From Eutreptiella sp. 'Long Island Sound 2002' (taxonomy: Eukaryota > Euglenozoa > Euglenophyceae > Eutreptiales > Eutreptiaceae), in NCBI GenBank assembly GCA_964036045.1, contig OZ038382.1, positions 150,920,961-150,984,960 of the forward strand: a DNA stretch of 64,000 bases, read 5' to 3'. Positions 37,404 to 47,806 of this stretch are shown here, in pieces (within the stretch, counting starts at the first letter, position 1; every line of letters begins with the position of its first letter). The position numbers and the translations under genes were made by a program. Below the pieces are notes generated by a model. The model was not told where the DNA came from. It searched no databases and saw nothing but the letters and a program-made list of their open reading frames with translations.

Positions 37404-39352
37404 ATGCGGTTGGGATCCCGTATCGGTAGAGCTGCAGCTCGCCGGAAAATCAGGAACGCCTGTGAAACGCTGCCAAAGGGGCGTTCTAAGGCTTGTATGA
37501 GAGGTAAACGGAATGCAAACAGCGTCAACAGAACGGAACACGAGCCATACGCATCCTATCCTCTGCCGCAGCACACCACACACCTCGAAGAGGCCGTCGC
37601 TTGGGTTGCCGCTGGGCGGGGATCATTGAGGCAAGCCATGAGGCTGTTCACCGTGGACAAGAAGACCATCAAGAAGAACCTGCTCCGCTTCATGAACAGT
37701 TAGCGTGTGGTGATGGGACGGCCTGGGCCGCCACCCAGAGTGCAAGACCTTCATATGAGGAAGTGGTTGGAGCAGCAGCTGCTGAGTTCCTTGACCCCAT
37801 ACAAGCATGACATTGTGGAGGAGGCACGGAGACATGCAGAGGAGGACAGGTTCAAGCTGGGGTCAGGCAACAAGTGGTGGCGCCTATTCAAAGCACGCAA
37901 CACGGACGTGGTCAGCCGTACCCCAAGCCTGGTGGAGAGTCAGCGTGCTGACAGTCGCTTGGACGAAGATCAGTGGCGAGACTTCTTTGCTGAAGCCTCC
38001 AAGGCCCTTGCAGAGGTGGACTACGACGGCCGGTACATCGTGAACATGGATGAGACCTCCTTCCATCAGAACTTCATCACCAGGGCAGCGGCACGCAAGG
38101 TGTACAGCATCAGGGGTCGGAGGTCAGTGCCGCGGCGGCAGGGGTATCAGCGGAAGGCTGTGACTGTCATTGCAGCAGTGGTTGCGAGTGGAGAGGCTCT
38201 ACCGCCCACCCTGTTGTTTGACACCAAGACTGTGAAGGGAACCCATCTAAGGTACTGCGACCGAGAGGTTATCCTGAAAGGCACGGGAACTGGGTGGTCC
38301 AGTAGTGAGATCTTTGTTGAGTGGGTGGAGCAAGTCCTGGTTCCCAGATTGAGTCCGCTCAGTAATCCCTACAACAAGATCGTGCTGTTCTTGGACGGTT
38401 CGAGGACGCATCTTGGAGTGAGAGGTCTGACTGTGTGCAAGAAGGCCGGTGTGTCCGTTGTCCTCTTTCCAAGTCACGCTACAGACATAATCCAGCCTCT
38501 TGACCGTGCACTGTTTCGTGGAGTCAAGTGCCGGTACCGGCAGCTGCAGGACCAGTTCATCAAGAGCAACCTTGGGAGGAGCCTGGGTGTCGCCAGATTC
38601 GTTTCCCTCTTTGAGCAGGCGTGGTATCAAACGTGCACCGGTGAGAAGGTCCGTACAGCGTTCCGCGTTACAGGCCTTGTACCGCACAGCGTGGAGACCT
38701 TCTTACGCCACGCCCTGAGGAACGTCTGCGCCCTAAGCAAGAGGAGGCAGATGGCAAGTGCTTGGAGCTGCTTGCGCAGTTGGCATCCCGTATTGTACCG
38801 GCAAGTGACATCTGTCCCGCATCTCAAGAGTGCTCCGCATCCCAAGACTCCCCTTCTACCACCAGAGAAATGGGATCCCAAGCAACCGCAAGGACCATCA
38901 CCATGGAAACAAAGGATGATGCATCGACGCTGCGCCTTGGTGGATGGGTCACGAAGACCAGCTTCCTTGCAGCCGCGCAGGCTGCGCAGCAAGAACGTGA
39001 TCAGCAAGAGGAAGCCAAAGCGCGACGCAAAACTTTCAAGCAAGCAAGAAACAGAGGCATGCACGCTCAGGCACGGCAAGCGGAGCCCGTTGCTAAACGC
39101 GCACGCACATCTGCCGAAGCATCCGCTGCACCGCACAGCAATGGCAGGCTGAGACGCCCCCACACGAACGCCTTCGCCGGAGGGTCACGACATGTAAAGC
39201 GTGCCCGTCAGTGTGATGAACGGTCTGAGCGTGCTGCCAAGCGTCAAGTGACAGATAGCGACACGTCCAGCGAAGACGAAGCTAATGCCTCCGCATTCGC
39301 GTGCTACGTGACGCATGACAGTGGTTCGTCCATGGACATCGACACAGATTAA
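37404..39352 (+). CDS. pogo-like DDE transposase
   Basis: The transposase cuts and pastes the element at TA sites. The N-terminus has a CENP-B/psq-type helix-turn-helix (HLEEAVAWVAAGRGSLRQAM, then KKTIKKNLLRF). After TAG at 37,701-37,703 the same frame goes on with MGRPGPPPRVQDLHMRKWLE and WWRLFKARN. The catalytic core has Asp in NMDETSFHQ (38,049), Asp in FLDGSRTH (38,394) and Asp in IIQPLDRALF (38,502), giving a DD35D triad. Near 38,735 coding appears to switch to frame 2 (KCLELLAQLASRIVPAS), ending with an acidic/basic tail and TAA at 39,350. The next in-frame TGA is at 39,443. If TAG is Gln, only the frameshift breaks the gene. Confidence 0.85.
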
Positions 39353-39689
39353 AACTGTGGTTCTAATGACATCTCCTTCCCTCATGCCACTGTGCCATGC
39401 ATGGCATGGCTAGTAGATTGTGTACAAGACTTGTAGAGTACATGACTTATAGAGTATATATGTCATGGGACACACTGGCAGACTTAGAATGATTGTGCTT
39501 TTAGGCACGGTCATCAAAAGTGCAAAGCCATACACTTTCAGCCAGGTACACACTTATGTCCATAAGCTGTCTCAGTGCTTCAAGTACCTTTACAACAGGT
39601 GTATGGAAGAATTCAGAAACTGTCACCGTGTTGCTCTGTGCAAGTGTGCTAGGGAGACAGTGCAAAGTTATACAAAGCAAAAGATTACC

Positions 39690-40345
39690 ACGGTTTCCCC
39701 CTAAAAAGAAACCACTCCTTAATTTCCCAAAAAAAAAACACTCCTTAATTTTGAAAAGCATGGGTTTACAAATGGAAATATCTTTTGCAACAAACAAACA
39801 TTGCAAGGTTTTAAAAAAACAAACACCTTGCATGGTTCTACAAAATGCGAGACATCCACCTTTAGCAAGAAAAAAAACAGTCCAAAGTTTTGGAAAAAAA
39901 ATAAACCTTTCATGGTTTTCCAAAACAGAAGAGTGCAACCTTTTGGCCGAAAAAACAAACATTGAATGGTTTTACAAAGAAATAAACATTGCATGGTTTT
40001 ACAAAAAATTAAAAGTTGTATAGTGTTATGAAATAGGAGAGTGCAACCTGGTACATACAAATAGATTACAAAGTTTTCAAAACTAAACAGCCTCTGCATG
40101 GCTGTACAAAACAGGGCACATCAACCTTTTGCAACAGAAAGAAATAGTACACGGTTGTAATAAAACAAATAAACATTGCATGCTTTTACAAAACACAAGT
40201 CATAAACTTTTGGTACGAAGAAAACACATCACGGGGTTTTGAGAGACATAATCCTCTGCATGGTTTCACAAAAAGAAAAGAGAAAAACCTTTTACGAGAA
40301 ACACAAACATTACAGGGTTTGTAAAGGAAAACAGGTAACACAAGC
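39690..40345 (+). repeat. Minisatellite inside the pogo-like element
   Basis: Variants of AAACATTGCATGGTTTTACAA recur about every 30-45 bp between 39,690 and 40,345, with A-runs between units. It lies between the transposase and the 3' TIR and is not coding. Confidence 0.7.
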
Positions 40346-40482
40346 TTTTTATGGTTTGTAGTGTTTTAGGGTGTGCCCTGTTTATCCCCGGGGGTGTCCT
40401 TTTTATCCCCAGGGGGTGTCTTATTCATCCCCACCCTGCCCTGATAATCCCCAGGGTGGGGCTGAACTGGTCACCGGGGATG

Positions 40483-40499
40483 AACTGGTCCCTTTACCT
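40483..40499 (-). repeat. 3' terminal inverted repeat of pogo-like element
   Basis: AACTGGTCCCTTTACCT, the perfect reverse complement of the 5' repeat, followed by TA at 40,500-40,501. Confidence 0.92.
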
Positions 40500-40501
40500 T
40501 A

Positions 40502-41468
40502 GCATACATTGAACAGGTTTTGGTGGGCTGGCCCTTCTTGATGTCTTGTTCGCGAGCAGCAAGTAAACCTGTCAAGTCTATTCACTTGCTGGCCATTGTG
40601 TATGTTATTGCTAAGTGATAGGCAACCGGCGTCCGGTGTGATGTACCGAGGCATTGCCAGCATGATGATATATGGACTGTGTCACACATGCCAGGTGTCA
40701 GGTATTGCCATGAGGTCACTCTCCTGACTCATCTTTGGTGAATCTCATTGCAAGCCCCTTATTTGTGATCATTGGTGATTCATGAGTGTGGACAAGTCAT
40801 GTTTCTGGCCATGCCGTATTTTGTGTTCATGGAGGCCATGGTATTACACTTGATTCGCGGCGGGACATTCCTCATTTTTGGAGCTCATGTTTCTCAATTC
40901 CAGTTTTTGCCGTCTTGTAGGTAAGGGTGAGGATGGGCCATGTGGTCCACGCTTATGTTGAATCTGATGTTGCCATTGTGTCGTGTCTCATTTCTTTGTG
41001 ATCCGCCATGTGCCATATGGACCTCATTAATGTCATTTTGTCGCGTATGACCTCAATGTTATTTTCCTCAATGTTTTGAACCGAGGTTGTGTTCCCATGG
41101 CGTCATATGTCCGTAGTTAGAATGTGCATGGTATATAAAATGGATTATTAGAGTAGGGATGCAACATCGTCTTCGATAATCGCATACTCTATTCCAGGGC
41201 TTCACTTATACTTCTGTTTCTGCCTCTCCCTTTGCCCGACATTCTCTCATTTGTTCCCTCTCCATGATCGCGTTCATGTATTGCTGAGGTTACACTCAAT
41301 TCAATTTGGCCATCGGTTATTTGGATTCACTGGTCAAGCTCATTGGAATTCATTGAGCAAGTGTTTGGTTCTTATTGCAAGGGTTGCCAAGGGTGTACCT
41401 CCGAGATTTGTTTGGTTTTTGTTACCAAGGGTACTTGCAGGAATTTTTGATTTTGGATTTTAAAAAGC
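40502..41468 (+). other. Non-coding DNA, possibly part of an LTR of a second Gypsy family
   Basis: No reading frame is supported. A TATA-like TATATAAAA lies near 41,132. A word resembling the end of the Gypsy LTR and its leader (CAGACCTTCTTTACGG) sits near 41,560, just before diverged Gypsy coding sequence. This suggests a 5' LTR here, but I could not place its ends. Confidence 0.3.
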
Positions 41469-41809
41469 ATGGAATCACTGGTGAGGTCAAGGACGATGGG
41501 AGTCACGGGAGAGAGGTTGGAGAAATTGGGTATAGGCGGTAGAGCTCGCACTATGGCAGGGGCTGGTACTACAGACCTTCTTTACGGCCCAATCTACGTT
41601 CCTTAAGACTCTCAGAAGACCACGCTGGCCCCTGAATGGAGCCGTTTCTTGTATTGTTGATGGCTCCCTAAGTCCCGTACCAGTGCTGTTAAGGAGGCCT
41701 AACCTGCCTTCTAAGCTGCTAACTGACCAAGAGTATGTGGAGTGTCTTTTATGGTTGTCCGAAAAAATTGGCATTGTCAGCGACTTAATCTTGTCTGATC
41801 CGGGCCTTA

Positions 41810-43192
41810 TGCGGGGAGGTGGAAAGGGTCTTCAACATATTGCTTGACATAGGCGCCCAAGTCATTGTGGTCAAGGCTGACCTACTTCCGCCAGAATGTC
41901 TTACCACAATTCGGGGACCCGTCCCGCTGAACGTAGCCAATGGCCAGTACCTGGTGGGAGGGACGAAGGAAGCCCAAATCGCCTCGCAATTCGTGAACCA
42001 TCGTGAACTCAGGCGCCCAGACCTCGGCAAGGGGATCCTCCTCAAGAGAAGGTTCTACGAGGCCCAGATGGACGGGGACATGATCGTCGGATACGACTTC
42101 ATGATGGAGACGGACTCAAGCGTTCTCCGGGCTCAGACCTTTGTGACCCTGTACCAGGACGACCAACTCTCGTGGCTATCGTCACCTGAGCACCATGTGG
42201 AGTGCCAATCTCTCCACCCTGAGCGCCATCAGCTCGAAGTAGCCTCACTGCGGATCAAGCCCGCAAGGCCAACATACCAGGAGTACGGCGTCAAGCCGGA
42301 AGTGGCGAACCGAGTGGCCACTGATTTGGGAGCATCAGATCTGGCCCTGGATGTATTCTCCTGAGGAACCACCGCCCGTCTTCTGGTGGGTGAGAAGGAC
42401 TGGAGCGTCCAGGACTCCGCATGGAAGAAGCACTTAGGTCCGCATCAAGGTCTGATGTGGATCCACTGTCCCAGAGTGGGCCTCCCAAGGGCGGTTGCGA
42501 ACATCCGCAAGGACCGTTCCAAGGCAGTGCACGTCGTCCCAACGGGGTGTACTGAGGGGGAAAGTACCCGAGATTTGGTGGTCTCGCTGACGAACATGCC
42601 CTTGAACAAGGTAGTCCTACCGGCTTGAGAGAGTGTCTATCAGGGCTCTAAGGGACAACCTCTGCCACCCCAGAGATGGCCGACAACATTTGACTATGTG
42701 GATGGGGGCCTGGAACAGGCCGAGGCCACGGACTTCGTGTCTGTCAATGGCGTGATAGCGGAGCCCTGGCGGCAATGCTTCGCGGTTTCCGGCGTTGACA
42801 TTGGCAAATCGAAGGGCCTTCTGTCTGATGAGTAGCTGGATCTGGTTCAGGGGCATATGGATCGACCCTTTCAGGACTGCGTAAGTCAGCGAGAGGCAAA
42901 AGGCCAGGATGAAGCCTGGTGGGAAGTGGACGCCATCACCTGGGGTTCTTATGACAAGAATACCTTTGTAAGGAGGGTATTGGACCACATGTCCAGCCAG
43001 GAAGAGCCGATTGGCGGGGATCCACCCACCTACGGTGACCTGTTCCGAGGCAAAGCCGGAGACCGGCCGATGGGCCACTTAAGGGGACCTCCAAGGCCAG
43101 CACCGAGTGAGAAAGACACCCCTCCAGTAAGCTCAGTGGTCTGGGTGCACAGCAAAGCCAAGGCGAAGTCCGCTGAGTGCCCCAGGATCTAG
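41810..43192 (+). pseudogene. pol: Diverged Gypsy pol fragment (second family)
   Basis: Frame 2 from 41,819 encodes an aspartic-protease region like that of copies A and B: LLDIGAQVIVVKADLL corresponds to LVDTGAQVSLVRRGLF, and DMIVGYDFM to DMIMGYDFM. The frame breaks at TGA 42,361-42,363. It resumes with a weakly similar linker, then (42,857-43,192) TWGSYDKNTFVRRVLDHMSS, which matches TGKYDKDEFVARVKDHIADQ of copy B. RT, RNase H and integrase are absent. The last part (from 42,795) is repeated at 47,807 because it lies in the tandem duplication. Confidence 0.7.
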
Positions 43193-43488
43193 GCATCGAC
43201 GCCCAGGCTGAAGCAGAAGTACGGGGGTAGCCTCTTGAGCCTTAGCCCACGCAACCTGCACCCCATTTTTGAAGGGGCAGACACAAAAAATGGCAACCGA
43301 AAAAACTATTCTCTTTGGACATTTGCAGCACGCATGAATCAGACATCACCAAAGAAAGTGTTTTTTACGCAATTTGCTGCTTTTTTTATGATTTTGTTTC
43401 CCAAAATATATTATTATTTTGATTGATTTGAAGGGTGCGTACTACCAATATTGTTGTTTTTGTATTTCTAAATCCCACAAGCACGTAC

Positions 43489-45955
43489 CTTTTCAGAAGC
43501 TCATTTTCGGAAATGGAATTCCGTGGAACTCCTGTTGTACCAAAGTTTGTCCTGCGAATAAATATAATTTTATTCTGTCCCTCAGTGCGCACGGCCTCGC
43601 GCACTCAGGGCCGTTGAAACAATTGTGTACAGAAGGCAACGAAAAAACGACACGAAATGCACTACATGCAAACACTGAAATAAAAGCTCGGCAAAAATGT
43701 ACAAGCCCTTAACGGCATATAAATGCATTCGCGTCAAAGGCAAGTGCAAACGTGACTGCAAAAAAAGAGAAAAACCCCTGGGTTCATTGGTACCTACTTC
43801 TTCTTCGGTCCTGCAACCTTAGCCAACCTGGAATTCAGGATCCTTGCCACTGAACTTCCCCCACTTGGGGAGGCAACAGTACAACGGGACTGCTGAGGAC
43901 CAGAACACGATGGAGGCTTGAACTCTGCACTAGCACTTGCTGCAGTCTTCGCTCTCTTCTTTGGCAGGTCCTGAACAGAACCATCGGGACCTGCAGCAAA
44001 GTGAGACGCGTTCGCCCACTTTGGCTTCTGCTATGGCTCGGAATCATCTTCCTCCTCCTTGTCAGCATCGTCATTGTCTGATTCTTCAGTCTTGGTGGAT
44101 TCTTTTCCTTTTTCTTTTTCCTGCTTCTTGCTACTCGAGAAGGTTCTTTTTCCGGCTGCAGTACCCCGGATTAGTACAACTTTGGCAGTCTTCTTCAGCT
44201 TGGGTAGGGTAGGTGCAGGCTGAGGCGCAGTAGACACACTCTCGTCAACGGGGGACTCAGTCACGATCTGTTCTTGGGCAGCTTCAGCAGCATGCACCTT
44301 CTGGTGTCCTGCGTGACGTCGGTTGCTGTCCAAATCCCAGAGTGGAATGCCACGCAAAAGGCACTCTTCTTGAGCATTCCAAGTTGCAGCTGTCACTCCC
44401 TGCTCCGTCTGATCGTCTTCCAACATGTACCGCATGATGATGGCATGCTGCAGAGCACCTTCAACAGCATTGCTAAGGTTCTTTTGCTTGATCGCTGACA
44501 CAGCCAAAAACGCCACTTTAGTCCTCCCGTCGGACATGGCAGTCTTTTCGACCATGGCCGGCATCTCATCCACAACAACCACTGCATCAGCATTTCCAAA
44601 AATCCCCAGATACTTGTCAAGGTACTACAGCACGTGAATCAGAGGCATGAAGCCACTGACGCTCTTGTTCTGCATCTCTTCGAAATGTCCAGTAGAATAC
44701 GTCACATAGTTGGGTAACTGCAAATGCGATGAATAACGACGAATAACTGAGACAGCAGTGCGCGAGGCCTCGCGCACTCAACGGCATCAAAAACGGCGAA
44801 GGTGGCAGATATACCTGCTTATCCCAGCGACTCGTTGTTCCAATGCACATAGTGTGCTCCTCAAACTGATACATGTTGGCTGTGCCGGAACCCAACATCC
44901 AAGAGCATACCGGCAACAGGGCATGATAGAAAGGCACAGTAGTTGGGTCCTTGTCCTTCTTGATACGCCAGAGCCTCTGAATGTTTCGGCCGATACGGTA
45001 CACCACATCAGCGGTGCCATAGAAAATGAGATCCTTACCCAACATCATCACATCGAGCGACCACTTCGGAAGGAATCCCGGAGAGTCATATTCCACAAAA
45101 AGGTCAGCGTTGACAACCCACAACGGGTACTGCAAGTCCCTGAAACGGGCTAGTGGTGTATCTCCGATGTCCCCAATATGGCATGCTGTCCAAGTGCACT
45201 TGGTACCTTGGTCATCCTGCTTGGAGACAGTGATCACTTCGCCAGTACTCTACTGTGTCTGTGTCGCTGGCGCCGATGCTGGTGCCTCAGTCTTCCTTTG
45301 CAATTATTTCCGTATGGATAGGCTCTGCGGTGACGGAGGTGCTCCATTGTCCCCAGTCTGCCACAGAGGAGCAGCGGTCAACTTCTTCCACTTTGGCCAC
45401 GGCTTCCGGTACCTCAAACTTTTTGCGTCTACGCTATAGCCCCAGTTTCCGAGGCCAATCTTCAGTTGCGACGTGCCCAGTGCTGCGACTTCTGCTCGGA
45501 TCTTCGCATGGACAGCTGTGTTGATGAGGAAAAGGCGGGCAAGTGCGCAAGCTCTCGCGCACTGAAGCTGCGAAACCGAGGCATACCTGCGGTTGGATTG
45601 ACGAAATCCTTCCTCACTTCCATGGGTGCTCTCACATTTCCGGTATCTGGTACACAACCATCCGCATATCTGATGTTACGCAGAGTCCCAGGGTTCTCCC
45701 TTTGCACTGTTGCATAGCCCGTGCGACTGTCGTTATGCATGCTGCCAGGTCCTCAGTGGCTGCGTGTCCTTCCCAGTACGTATGTCTCTGCTTCAGTTGA
45801 AGTACTGCCATTGCTGGACAGTTTTGCGACCGGTCACTTTCGTCTAGGTGTGTCGTGTATTGTGTCCGGTACCAGTTGTCGATCCACAGCACGCAACAGG
45901 ATGCAAGCACCAGTGTCCAGGTTACTTTAAGTGCTGCTGCTACCTTTTCATCCAC
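43489..45955 (-). CDS. Multi-exon gene of unknown function, copy 1 (unit A)
   Basis: Reading right to left, exon text includes KVTWTLVLASCCVLWIDNWY, then TGYATVQRENPGTLRNIRYA up to 45,587. Intron 45,516-45,586 (71 nt, phase 1) follows, then an exon with AALGTSQLKIGLGNWGYSVD and LWVVNADLFVEYDSPGFLPK. Intron 44,718-44,814 (97 nt, phase 0) is next, then an exon (43,794-44,717) with DAVVVVDEMPAMVEKTAMSD and a Lys/Glu/Asp-rich tail. Farther down is a 63-nt exon (43,489-43,551; TNFGTTGVPRNSISENELL). Both numbered introns restore the frame exactly. Inside the exons are TAA 45,304, TAG 45,250, TAG 44,625 and TAG 44,031 but no TGA. The first exons (about 45,960-47,000) are less certain. I do not recognise the family. 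Confidence 0.6.
43552..43630 (-). other. Intron (79 nt) carrying a palindrome variant
   Basis: GTACAC..TTCGCAG before the 63-nt exon at 43,489-43,551, whose own 3' end has a good donor (AAAAG/GTACGT). The palindrome variant is at 43,584-43,605. The duplicate intron in unit B (48,561-48,639) has the same length and the same palindrome. Confidence 0.65.
44718..44814 (-). other. Intron (97 nt) carrying a perfect palindrome
   Basis: It starts GTATATCTGCC and ends CATTTGCAG, phase 0; the flanking exons (RWDKQ and LPNYVTYSTG) are in one frame after removal. It contains a perfect 22-bp palindrome at 44,757-44,778, with the 20-bp core GTGCGCGAGGCCTCGCGCAC. Confidence 0.8.
45516..45586 (-). other. 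Intron (71 nt) carrying a palindromic core
   Basis: GTATGC at the start and AACACAG at the end, phase 1; removal keeps the reading frame of the flanking exons. Its middle contains a near-palindrome (45,542-45,563, a variant of GTGCGCGAGGCCTCGCGCAC). Confidence 0.8.
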
Positions 45956-45959
45956 TGTA

Positions 45960-47000
45960 TGTGCGGCGGCGTCTGCTTGGCAAAGTCATACTTTTGTTCG
46001 TCTCTCTGTTTGTGTTAAGTTACTTGTCGTGTCTCCCGGTTTTTTTCTGTTTGGTCTGCTCGTTGACCCATCAACAGGTACAGGTTCTAGCCCTCTTGTC
46101 GCAAAATGCGCACCCAGCGCTTGTCCTCCTGCCTTTTAGCTGCCGGTACGCTGTGTCACATTCTGTTGTTGAACCTGAATCGCTGTTCAAATGTTAACAC
46201 CAGTTGCGCCGCCAGGTTGTTTCGTTTCAGTCCGCTCCACAAGTCGTCAGCTGTTTGGTATGCTGGTTTTGCAGCGCATGCCTCTCTTAGTGCTGCTGCT
46301 CCTTTGCTTACTTCTGCAATTTGATGCATTACTGATTTTCTGGCGTGAAGCGGCATTCTGCGTATTTCTGTGTTAAATGGAATTTGCGCACCTATTTTAG
46401 TTATTGTTTTGCACGGCTTTCTTCCAAAACAGCGTGTTTGAAAACATCTGGCCTTTTCCTGTCGTCATTACTAGTACGCACACTGCCGTCGCATTTTCTA
46501 TTTGTTGTCTGCGTGCGCTCTGTTGCCAGTTGCCGAAAACCAATTTCCCATCCACAATCTCCTGTTCCGTTTTCTTCCTTAATCCCACTTGAAAAAAAAA
46601 CCCTATCTTTCAGGCAGCGAAGGCTACGGCCGCCATTAAAATTGGACACGCCTGCCATTGAATGGCTGTTGGAAAAAACAAAATCATTCCCCTGACCCCC
46701 CTGACGAATATGACGAAGGTTACCAATGTATAATCGACAGTCTCAAGTGGTAGTCTTGAAAGGGAATGTAAATGCCGGCGTAGCCTGACTTACGGGCTTT
46801 TTCATTTCTTTGTGTGGTTTGAGTGCGCGAGGCCTCGCGCACTGATTGTTTCCGTTGGACAATGTTGTGTACCGTGTCATACGTCACCAACGGTGTGTCT
46901 ACACACACGTACACCGCAAAAAACAAATGTCCTTGTCGGTATGGTACTGCACCTGCAGTCTTACGCGTTATATCCACCCGGTAAACCATTACATAATGTG
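45960..47000 (-). CDS. Upstream exons of the unknown gene, copy 1 (tentative)
   Basis: Open stretches in order: MVYRVDITRKTAGAVPYRQG (46,989), MAGVSNFNGGRSLRCLKDRV (46,658), and an Ala-rich helical stretch, AEVSKGAAALREACAAKPAY (about 46,320). A possible 38-nt GT-AG intron at 46,163-46,200 joins AAQL to NVTQRT. A frame containing TAA at 46,136-46,138 and then KAGGQALGAHFATRGLEPVP follows. The same layout, including the 38-nt intron, is in unit B (49,321-49,358). The exact exon joins to the downstream gene are not resolved. Confidence 0.4.
46822..46843. repeat. Perfect 22-bp palindrome
   Basis: Core GTGCGCGAGGCCTCGCGCAC with flanking A and T, identical to the one at 44,757. It probably lies in an intron of the unknown gene. 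The unit B counterpart (63,164-63,185) has one mismatch. Confidence 0.85.
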
Positions 47001-47033
47001 ATCAGAGTGCTTGACGCCTCGCGCACTCCAGAT

Positions 47034-47465
47034 GCCTAAATTTGTATTTCATTTTTGCTATATAGTTTAGGTAGGTGGGTAGGTCATCTGGGGACTGGGG
47101 TTGCCCCGCAGGGGGGTCTTACCAAGGGACTTTTCCTCACCCACCCACGGCCCTACTGCACGTGCCCCTACAAAGCGGCTCACTCACATGGGGGAAGGGC
47201 GCGGTTGCCGCGAGCAGTACCCTACTGCAGGGAGGCTCGGCTTCAGCACAGCAGAATCCCCATACTGAGCACTACTCAAAACTACCGGTTTACTTCACAA
47301 GTGTACTCTACATTCCACTTTTGGTACACTTGTCCCCTGATTTTGTTTTGATTCTACCTCTACACTGAGGCCACAAGCGGGGAAACGGCCTTCACCAATG
47401 GATCCGGCATCCACGAAGTATGGAGGTATAGCCCCTTATAAAAATACTTGCAAATTCATCAATTT
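47034..47465. other. Non-coding part of the duplicated unit
   Basis: It contains a TAGGTAGG-type microsatellite near 47,066-47,082 and no supported reading frame. It is duplicated at 63,372-63,806. Confidence 0.5.
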
Positions 47466-47527
47466 TGGGGTTTGAACCCGGGTCCCCCGTTTGCATTGCC
47501 ATGCCCTCAACCACTAAGGCAACCAGC
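47466..47527 (-). repeat. tRNA-like sequence (pol III A/B boxes), possible SINE head
   Basis: On the minus strand, GGTTGCCTTAGTGGTTGAGG resembles an A box and GGGTTCAAACCCC a B box, about 35 bp apart. A full cloverleaf with acceptor stem does not form, so a tRNA-derived SINE or tRNA relic is more likely than a tRNA gene. Confidence 0.45.
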
Positions 47528-47806
47528 CTGCCTGCTTAACTGCCTGTCACCAGAGTGTATAAAAAAAATAAAAATCAGTTCTCACTCACTTACCAACCGC
47601 CAATAACTGTCTCCCTATGCTCAAAAAAACCGGTTTGCTTCAAGAATTGATCTAATTCTGAGCTACTTGTTTTTTGAGTTTCTGTTTTCAAAAATTTAAG
47701 ATCACAGAATACAATTTGGCCAAAATGGATGCACACAACATTGTGGATTTTATCACAAAATTGCCAGAAGCGATGCAGCAAGTTTCAAATTTGCAGGCCT
47801 TATTTG
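47528..47806. other. End of unit A, no gene seen
   Basis: A/T-rich sequence leading to the junction with unit B at 47,806/47,807. Nothing recognisable is present. Confidence 0.4.

Larger units (their letters stand above)
37111..40501 (+). mobile_element. Complete pogo-like (Tc1/mariner superfamily) DNA transposon
   Basis: A TA dinucleotide at 37,111-37,112 and another at 40,500-40,501 flank perfect 17-bp terminal inverted repeats (AGGTAAAGGGACCAGTT, 37,113-37,129 and 40,483-40,499). The TA duplication is the hallmark of Tc1/mariner and pogo elements. The 3.4 kb interior holds a pogo-type transposase and a 3' minisatellite. Subterminal repeats (TTATCCCC..GGGGTGTC) occur at 40,378-40,475. The element is structurally complete. 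Whether the transposase is intact depends on reading TAG as Gln and on one frameshift. Confidence 0.88.
42795..47806. repeat. Tandem duplication, unit A
   Basis: 42,795-44,040 matches 47,807-49,075, 45,922-46,399 matches 49,080-49,560, and 46,420-47,663 matches 62,757-64,000. All are in the same orientation with only scattered differences. The end of unit A abuts the start of unit B at 47,806/47,807, so this is a head-to-tail duplication of about 5 kb. The segment 44,045-45,920 is missing from unit B. Confidence 0.88.

Noticed and set aside
43794-43796. TAG at an exon end of the unknown gene as a Gln codon
   Set aside because: The unit B paralogue has TGG here, and the site touches an intron donor, so it is uninformative.
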